In this document: positions 58,241-64,000 of the stretch, in pieces
Layout of the letters: the number at the start of each line of letters is the position of its first letter
Position numbering within the stretch: the first letter of the stretch is position 1
NCBI RefSeq assembly: GCF_045032955.1
Contig: NZ_JBJFZU010000008.1
Coordinates: forward strand, 1-64,000
Direction: 5' to 3'
Source: Ornithinicoccus sp045032955
Lineage (GTDB): Bacteria; Actinomycetota; Actinomycetes; Actinomycetales; Dermatophilaceae
DNA: 64,000 nucleotides
Position numbers and translations under genes: made by a program
The notes under the pieces: generated by a model
Database searches by the model: none
Seen by the model: only the letters and a program-made list of their open reading frames with translations
Told to the model about the DNA's origin: nothing

Positions 58241-59041
58241 GTGCACCGTCTCACCCGGCATACCGAGCTGCTGTCCCGCTCCGGCGACGACCCCTGGGTC
58301 CGGTGGTGCCTGCCGGACCCCCTGCCCGGTGAGGTCTGGGTGCACCAGGAGGTGGCCCTGGTCCAGCGGCTGGGTCGCCGGCCGGGGTTCTGGGTGGCAC
58401 CGCTGCGCCCGCAGGGCCACCCGGGGACGCCGCTCGACGACGGCCGGCGGGCGGAGGAGGCCGGGCGGGTCCGCGCCGCCCTGGTGGAGCTGCGGGACGG
58501 GGGCCACCTGTCCCGGCTGGGGGCGAGGTCGCTGTCGGTGGCCCAGGAGCACGGGCCGGTGGCGCACGAGGTGCTGGACCTGGGCGAGGGCGGCGACTGG
58601 GAGTGGATGTGGACGACCACCGCCCCGCCGCAGGACCCGCGCGAGGGCCGGGTCGTCGCCCTGGACGACCGGCAGGACGCCGCCGAGCTGACCGCCTTCA
58701 CCCGGTCGCACAACCCCAGGGTCTGGACCGAGGTGGGCACCGGCCGGGTGCACCGGTGGATGGGCGTCCGGGACGCCGCGGGCGCGCTGGTGGTGATCGG
58801 CGGGGCCGAGCGGGAGGACACCGGCGTCCCTCACCTGGCCGGCATCGTGACGGCGGCCGGCCACCGGGGCCAGGGGTGGGCCGGCGTCGTCTCCGCGGCC
58901 CTGACCCGGTGGGCGCTGGAGCGGCACGGCGCCTGCACGCTGGGGATGTTCAGCGACAACACGACCGCCCGAGGGGTCTACCGCCGGTTGGGCTACCGGA
59001 CCGCCCGGGCCTGGCACTCGCGCGCCCTGACCCCGACCTGA
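58241..59041 (+). CDS. GNAT family N-acetyltransferase
   Basis: 266 residues from GTG. The C-terminal GNAT domain has GIVTAAGHRGQGWAGVVSAA (acetyl-CoA loop) and SDNTTARGVYRRLGYR. The N-terminal half (residues 1-130) is a variable domain without clear motifs, as in the ExoX/GNAT pairs of actinobacteria. Substrate unknown. The stop codon lies in the left arm of a 13-bp hairpin. Confidence 0.85.
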   Translation: MHRLTRHTELLSRSGDDPWVRWCLPDPLPGEVWVHQEVALVQRLGRRPGFWVAPLRPQGHPGTPLDDGRRAEEAGRVRAALVELRDGGHLSRLGARSLSVAQEHGPVAHEVLDLGEGGDWEWMWTTTAPPQDPREGRVVALDDRQDAAELTAFTRSHNPRVWTEVGTGRVHRWMGVRDAAGALVVIGGAEREDTGVPHLAGIVTAAGHRGQGWAGVVSAALTRWALERHGACTLGMFSDNTTARGVYRRLGYRTARAWHSRALTPT

Positions 59042-59069
59042 CCGGACGCACTGCGCCCGGTCAGGTCGG
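59033..59069. terminator. 13-bp perfect hairpin between convergent GNAT and aspS
   Basis: Arms 59033-59045 and 59057-59069 (CCGACCTGACCGG and its complement) enclose an 11-base loop. No U-tract follows on either strand. It includes the GNAT stop codon. Its position between convergent genes suits a bidirectional terminator or mRNA end stabiliser. Confidence 0.55.
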
Positions 59070-59108
59070 TCGGTCTCGGTCGGGTCGCCCCGCTGGACCC
59101 GGGTCGGC

Positions 59109-60926
59109 TCAGACGGTGCCCGGGTCCGCCGGCGCGCCCGCCTTCTCGTCCTTCGCGGGGCGGGCGTCGACGCCCGCCTCCTTGCGCTGCTCCGGGGTGA
59201 TCGGCGCCGGGGCCGAGGTCAGGGCGTCGTAGCCGCCCCCGGACTTCGGGAAGGCGATGACGTCCCGGATCGAGTCGGTGCCGGCGAGCAGCGCCACGAT
59301 CCGGTCCCAGCCGAACGCGATCCCGCCGTGCGGCGGGGCGCCGTACTTGAACGCCTCGAGCAGGAAGCCGAACTTCTCCTCCGCCTGCTCCTGGGACAGG
59401 CCCATGATCGCGAACACCCGCTCCTGGACGTCCCGGCGGTGGATACGGATCGATCCGCCGCCGATCTCGTTGCCGTTGCAGACCAGGTCGTAGGCGTAGG
59501 CCAGTGCGGCCCCCGGGTCCTGCTCCAGGGTGTCCAGGTACTCCGCCTTCGGGGAGGTGAAGGCGTGGTGGACAGCGGTCCAGGAGCCACCGCCGACGGC
59601 CACGTCGCCCGCGGCGACGGCCTCGGAGGCCGGCTCGAAGACGGGCGCGTCGACCACCCAGAGGAAGCTCCACGCGGACTCGTCGACCAGACCGGTGCGG
59701 TGGCCGATCTCGAGGCGGGCCGCGCCGAGCAGCGATCGGGACGCCTTGCGCGCCCCGGCGGCGAAGAAGACGCAGTCACCGGGGGCGGCACCGACGTGCG
59801 CGGCCAGCCCGTCCCGCTCGGTGTCCGACAGGTTCTTGGCGACCGGGCCCCCGAGGGTCCCGTCCTCGCCGACGGTGACGTAGGCCAGGCCCTTCGCGCC
59901 ACGCTGCTTGGCCCACTCCTGCCAGGCGTCGAACTGCCGCCGCGGCTGGTCGGCCCCGCCCGGCATCACCACGGCGCCGACGTACTCGGCCTGGAACACC
60001 CGGAAGCCGGTCTCCGCGAAGTAGTCGGTGCACTCGGTGAGCTCGAGGTCGAAGCGCAGGTCCGGCTTGTCGCTGCCGTACCGGGCCATCGCGTCGGCAT
60101 ACGTCATCTGCGGGAAGGGCGCGTCGAGCTCGACCCCGATGGTGCGCCAGACGGCCCGGGCGACGGCCTCGCCGAGCTCGATGACGTCCTCCTGGGTGAC
60201 GAAGCTCATCTCGATGTCGAGCTGGGTGAACTCCGGCTGCCGGTCGGCGCGGAAGTCCTCGTCGCGGTAGCAGCGCGCGATCTGGTAGTAGCGCTCCATC
60301 CCGGCCACCATGAGCAGCTGCTTGAAGAGCTGGGGGCTCTGCGGCAGTGCGTACCAGCTGCCGGGCTGCAGGCGGGCCGGGACCAGGAAGTCACGGGCCC
60401 CCTCGGGGGTGGACCGGGTCAGGGTCGGGGTCTCGATCTCGACGAAGTCCCGCTCGCCGAGGAGCTCACGGGCCGCGGCGTTCACCCGGGACCGCAGCCG
60501 CAGGTTGGCCCCGGCCGCGTTGGCGCCCGGACGGCGCAGGTCCAGGTAACGGTGCGCCAGGCGTGCCTCCTCGCCGACGCTCACCCGCTCGTCGATCTGG
60601 AAGGGCAGCGGCTCGGACTCGCTGAGCACCTCGATGCCGGTGGCGACGACGTCCACCCCGCCGGTGGGCAGGTCGGGGTTGACGTCCTTGTCGGCGCGGG
60701 CGGTGACCTCGCCGACGACCTGGACGCAGTACTCGCTGCGCAGGTCGTGGGCGGTGCCGGTCAGCACCTCGTCACGGGCGACCACCTGGACGATGCCGGA
60801 GGCGTCGCGCAGGTCGATGAAGGCGACGCCGCCGTGGTCCCGGCGTCTGGCCACCCAGCCGGTGAGGGTGACGGTGCTGCCCACGTGCTGGGGGCGCAGT
60901 GATCCGGCGTGGTGCGTGCGGAGCAT
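59109..60926 (-). CDS. aspS: Aspartyl-tRNA synthetase
   Basis: 605 residues, bacterial type with the GAD insertion. The OB domain (TVTLTGWVARRRDHGGVAFI), class II motif 2 (CYRDEDFRADRQPEFTQLD) and motif 3 (GGIAFGWDRIVALLAG) are intact. It charges tRNA-Asp. The ATG follows a T-box leader whose Shine-Dalgarno sequence is boxed in a hairpin, so expression is probably controlled by uncharged tRNA-Asp. Confidence 0.97.
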   Translation of the reverse strand: MLRTHHAGSLRPQHVGSTVTLTGWVARRRDHGGVAFIDLRDASGIVQVVARDEVLTGTAHDLRSEYCVQVVGEVTARADKDVNPDLPTGGVDVVATGIEVLSESEPLPFQIDERVSVGEEARLAHRYLDLRRPGANAAGANLRLRSRVNAAARELLGERDFVEIETPTLTRSTPEGARDFLVPARLQPGSWYALPQSPQLFKQLLMVAGMERYYQIARCYRDEDFRADRQPEFTQLDIEMSFVTQEDVIELGEAVARAVWRTIGVELDAPFPQMTYADAMARYGSDKPDLRFDLELTECTDYFAETGFRVFQAEYVGAVVMPGGADQPRRQFDAWQEWAKQRGAKGLAYVTVGEDGTLGGPVAKNLSDTERDGLAAHVGAAPGDCVFFAAGARKASRSLLGAARLEIGHRTGLVDESAWSFLWVVDAPVFEPASEAVAAGDVAVGGGSWTAVHHAFTSPKAEYLDTLEQDPGAALAYAYDLVCNGNEIGGGSIRIHRRDVQERVFAIMGLSQEQAEEKFGFLLEAFKYGAPPHGGIAFGWDRIVALLAGTDSIRDVIAFPKSGGGYDALTSAPAPITPEQRKEAGVDARPAKDEKAGAPADPGTV

Positions 60927-61141
60927 GAGTGTCCTCTCGGGTCAGGTCCGCAGAGGACGGCTGCCCCCTGCGAAGGCAGCCCGGGAGGTGTGGGCGGGGG
61001 CCAGGTCGCGGTGCCACCACACCTTTGCCGAGGGGTTCCTCGGCCTCTCGTCGGTGACGTCGGACGCACGGTGCCGGGGTGGCTCCCCCTCGGACGGTAT
61101 GCCGTGGGGTCACCGGCGGGTCGTCACGCCGCGCCGGGCAC
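60927..61141 (-). ncRNA. T-box riboswitch leader of aspS (translational type)
   Basis: On the minus strand the T-box core GGUGGCACCGCG is at 61018-61007. The antisequestrator is complete: A1 helix AGGUGUGG (61024-61017) with CCACACCU (60993-60986), a 7-nt bulge UGGCACC, and A2 GCG/CGC. A stem-III-like hairpin GCCGAGG-AACC-CCUCGGC lies at 61044-61027. Stem I is probably 61127-61054 (GUGACG/CGUCAC ends). The SD region AGAGGAC (60937-60931) can pair with GUCCUCU (60958-60952). UGGC matches the G73 discriminator of tRNA-Asp. No T-run follows, so control is likely at translation. Confidence 0.85.
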
Positions 61142-61147
61142 GGGGTG

Positions 61148-61153
61148 AGTCTA
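61148..61153 (-). promoter_or_regulatory. Likely -10 for aspS leader, overlapping the Nudix stop codon
   Basis: TAGACT on the minus strand starts with the TAG stop of the Nudix gene. A start near 61141 would give a 215-nt T-box leader. No good -35 is seen. Confidence 0.45.
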
Positions 61154-61755
61154 CGCGGAGCGTCGGGCGGCCAGGGCCAGGGCCGCGAGCATCATCGGCC
61201 CGTTGTGCACCTGCCCGGCCAGGGCGGCGTCGACGACGTCCTGCAGCCCGACCCAGGCGGTCGGCATCTGGGACTCCTCGCCCTCCCGGTGGTGCCGCTG
61301 GTCCTGCGGCACGTCGGAGAGCCCGGTCGCCACGAAGACGTGGATGACCTCGTCCAGGCCACCCGGTGAGGGGGTGAAGCTGATGAGCTCCTGCCAGTCC
61401 TCCGCGCGCAGGTCGGCCTCCTCGGCCAGCTCGCGCCGGGCCGCCTCCACCAGGGGCTCCCCCGGGACGTCCAGCAGGCCGGCCGGGACCTCCCAGTCCT
61501 GGGCGGCGATCGGGTGCCGGTACTGCCGGACCAGCAGGATCTCCGGCTCGCCGCGGTCCTCGCGCAGCGCCAGCACGGCCACCGCCCCGGTGTGCTGGAC
61601 GTACTCACGGTGGGCCGGGCCGTCCGGCAGCTCGACCTCGTCGCGGCGGACGTCCCACACCGCCCCGTGGTGGACCACCTCGCTGGAGCGCACCTGCCAG
61701 GCCCCCGGCAGGTCGACCAGCTCGGCCCGGGACAGCCGGGGCGCGGACAGCGTCA

Positions 61756-61756
<1 letters not shown>
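61151..61756 (-). CDS. Nudix hydrolase (ADP-ribose pyrophosphatase-like)
   Basis: 201 residues. The Nudix box reads GLLDVPGEPLVEAARRELAEE, with REL and EE metal residues kept, preceded by QYRHPIAAQDWEVPA, as in ADP-ribose diphosphatases. It removes ADP-ribose or similar NDP-X compounds. The ATG overlaps the pyrG stop as TGATG, the pyrG-nudix pairing common in actinobacteria (Rv1699-Rv1700). Confidence 0.9.
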
Positions 61757-63447
<1,691 letters not shown>

Positions 63448-63455
63448 GGGCTTAC

Positions 63456-63461
63456 ATGCTA
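63456..63461 (-). promoter_or_regulatory. Leaderless -10 for pyrG
   Basis: TAGCAT on the minus strand lies 8 nt before the GTG at 63447. It would start a pyrG-nudix transcript with little or no leader. Confidence 0.45.
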
Positions 63462-63507
63462 CGGGACGGGTGCCGGGGCGTCGCACACCCCCTCGGGCAT
63501 GTCGGCC

Positions 63508-64000
63508 TCAGCCGTCGTCCCGCGCTGCCAGCACCTGCTGGTAGCAGGAGAGCACCGCGTCGACGGCGTCGTCACCGTCGGGCAGCTCGGCGGCCCTGGC
63601 CAGTGCGCGTCGGCCGAGCTCCGCCCTGGCTGCCGGGTCGGCGAGCAGCTCACCGAGCACGGTGGCCAGGTCCTCGGCCACCTGGTCGTCGTCACCCCCG
63701 GGCACCAGCCGGCCGGCGCCCCCCAGCACGACCGCCGTCCCCCCGACGTCGGTGGCCAGGACGGGGGCACCCGCGGCCAGGGCTTCCTGCAGCACCAGCG
63801 GCTGACCCTCCCAGCGGGCGGAGGAGAGCACCACGTCGGCGGCGGCCAGCAGCGCGGGGACGTCTGCGCGGTGCCCCAGCCAGCGCACCTGTCCGGGACC
63901 GGTGGCGGCCAGCTCGTGCAGCCGGGCGGCCTCGGGGCCCTCCCCCGCCACCGCGAGCACCGTCGTGGGGTGGTCGTCGACGACCCGCTGGTATGCCCGC
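63508..64000 (-). CDS. Glycosyltransferase family 4-like protein (C-terminal part, cut by window end)
   Basis: The visible 163 codons end in a GT-B C-terminal domain: TTVLAVAGEGPEAARLHEL, VRWLGHRADVPALLAAADVV and SARWEGQPLVLQEALAAGAP, the E-x7-E region of GT4 enzymes. The frame is open to the window edge (RAYQRVVDDHP), so the start lies outside. It probably transfers a sugar in glycolipid or cell-envelope assembly. Acceptor unknown. Confidence 0.85.
   Translation of the reverse strand, partial: RAYQRVVDDHPTTVLAVAGEGPEAARLHELAATGPGQVRWLGHRADVPALLAAADVVLSSARWEGQPLVLQEALAAGAPVLATDVGGTAVVLGGAGRLVPGGDDDQVAEDLATVLGELLADPAARAELGRRALARAAELPDGDDAVDAVLSCYQQVLAARDDG

Overview
The window is 64 kb of very GC-rich chromosome, by eye above 70 % GC, packed with genes that mostly run on the minus strand. 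It comes from an actinomycete, most likely a Micrococcales member of the Intrasporangiaceae/Ornithinimicrobium type. The evidence is a mycothiol ligase gene (mshC) with its usual companions, the actinobacterial integration host factor mIHF, an ATPase-degenerate PriA, many F420- and actinobacteria-specific DUF genes, abundant GTG starts and leaderless promoters. The family-level placement is inference.

Layout. 1-6150: PAC2 protein (cut by the window edge), a HAD hydrolase, and the mycothiol neighbourhood (mshC, TIGR03843/SCO1664-type protein, DUF3090, histidine phosphatase, LLM oxidoreductase, acidic-tailed protein), plus DUF5703. 6170-15600: an M20 peptidase, then a molybdenum hydroxylase (form II CO-dehydrogenase-like) operon with structural subunits coxS-L-M, coxG and maturation genes moxR/coxD-like, coxE-like and xdhC. 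15600-19200: a sulfur module of MBL-rhodanese, rhodanese-DUF2892 and a TauE exporter, with two GntR regulators. 19190-21390: mocA-like, PPOX-like, pentapeptide and XRE-cupin genes. 21400-29030: a five-gene, translationally coupled peptide-utilisation operon (binding lipoprotein, two DUF885 peptidases, amidohydrolase, aminotransferase) with no permease genes in it.

29215-45214 is a block whose order is also known from Streptomyces: priA, metK, coaBC, rpoZ, gmk, mihF, then the pyrimidine operon pyrR-B-C-carA-carB-pyrK-pyrD-pyrF. The PyrK and PyrD copies look degenerate. At 45300-46774 this block is separated from nusB by an accessory cassette: a frameshifted AbiEi/DUF559-like gene flanked by two arrays of 22-bp tandem repeats in opposite orientation. 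46774-58222 carries nusB, efp, the aro genes, a prepilin peptidase, mltG, ruvX, alaS and rarA. 58241-64000 holds a GNAT gene, aspS behind a well-formed T-box leader, a Nudix hydrolase, pyrG and the start of a glycosyltransferase region.

The signals most worth following are the aspS T-box, the inverted 22-bp arrays, and an octamer (GGCATACC/GGTATGCC) that occurs about 34 times by eye, against roughly 2 expected for the base composition. No tRNA, rRNA, insertion sequence or CRISPR array was recognised.
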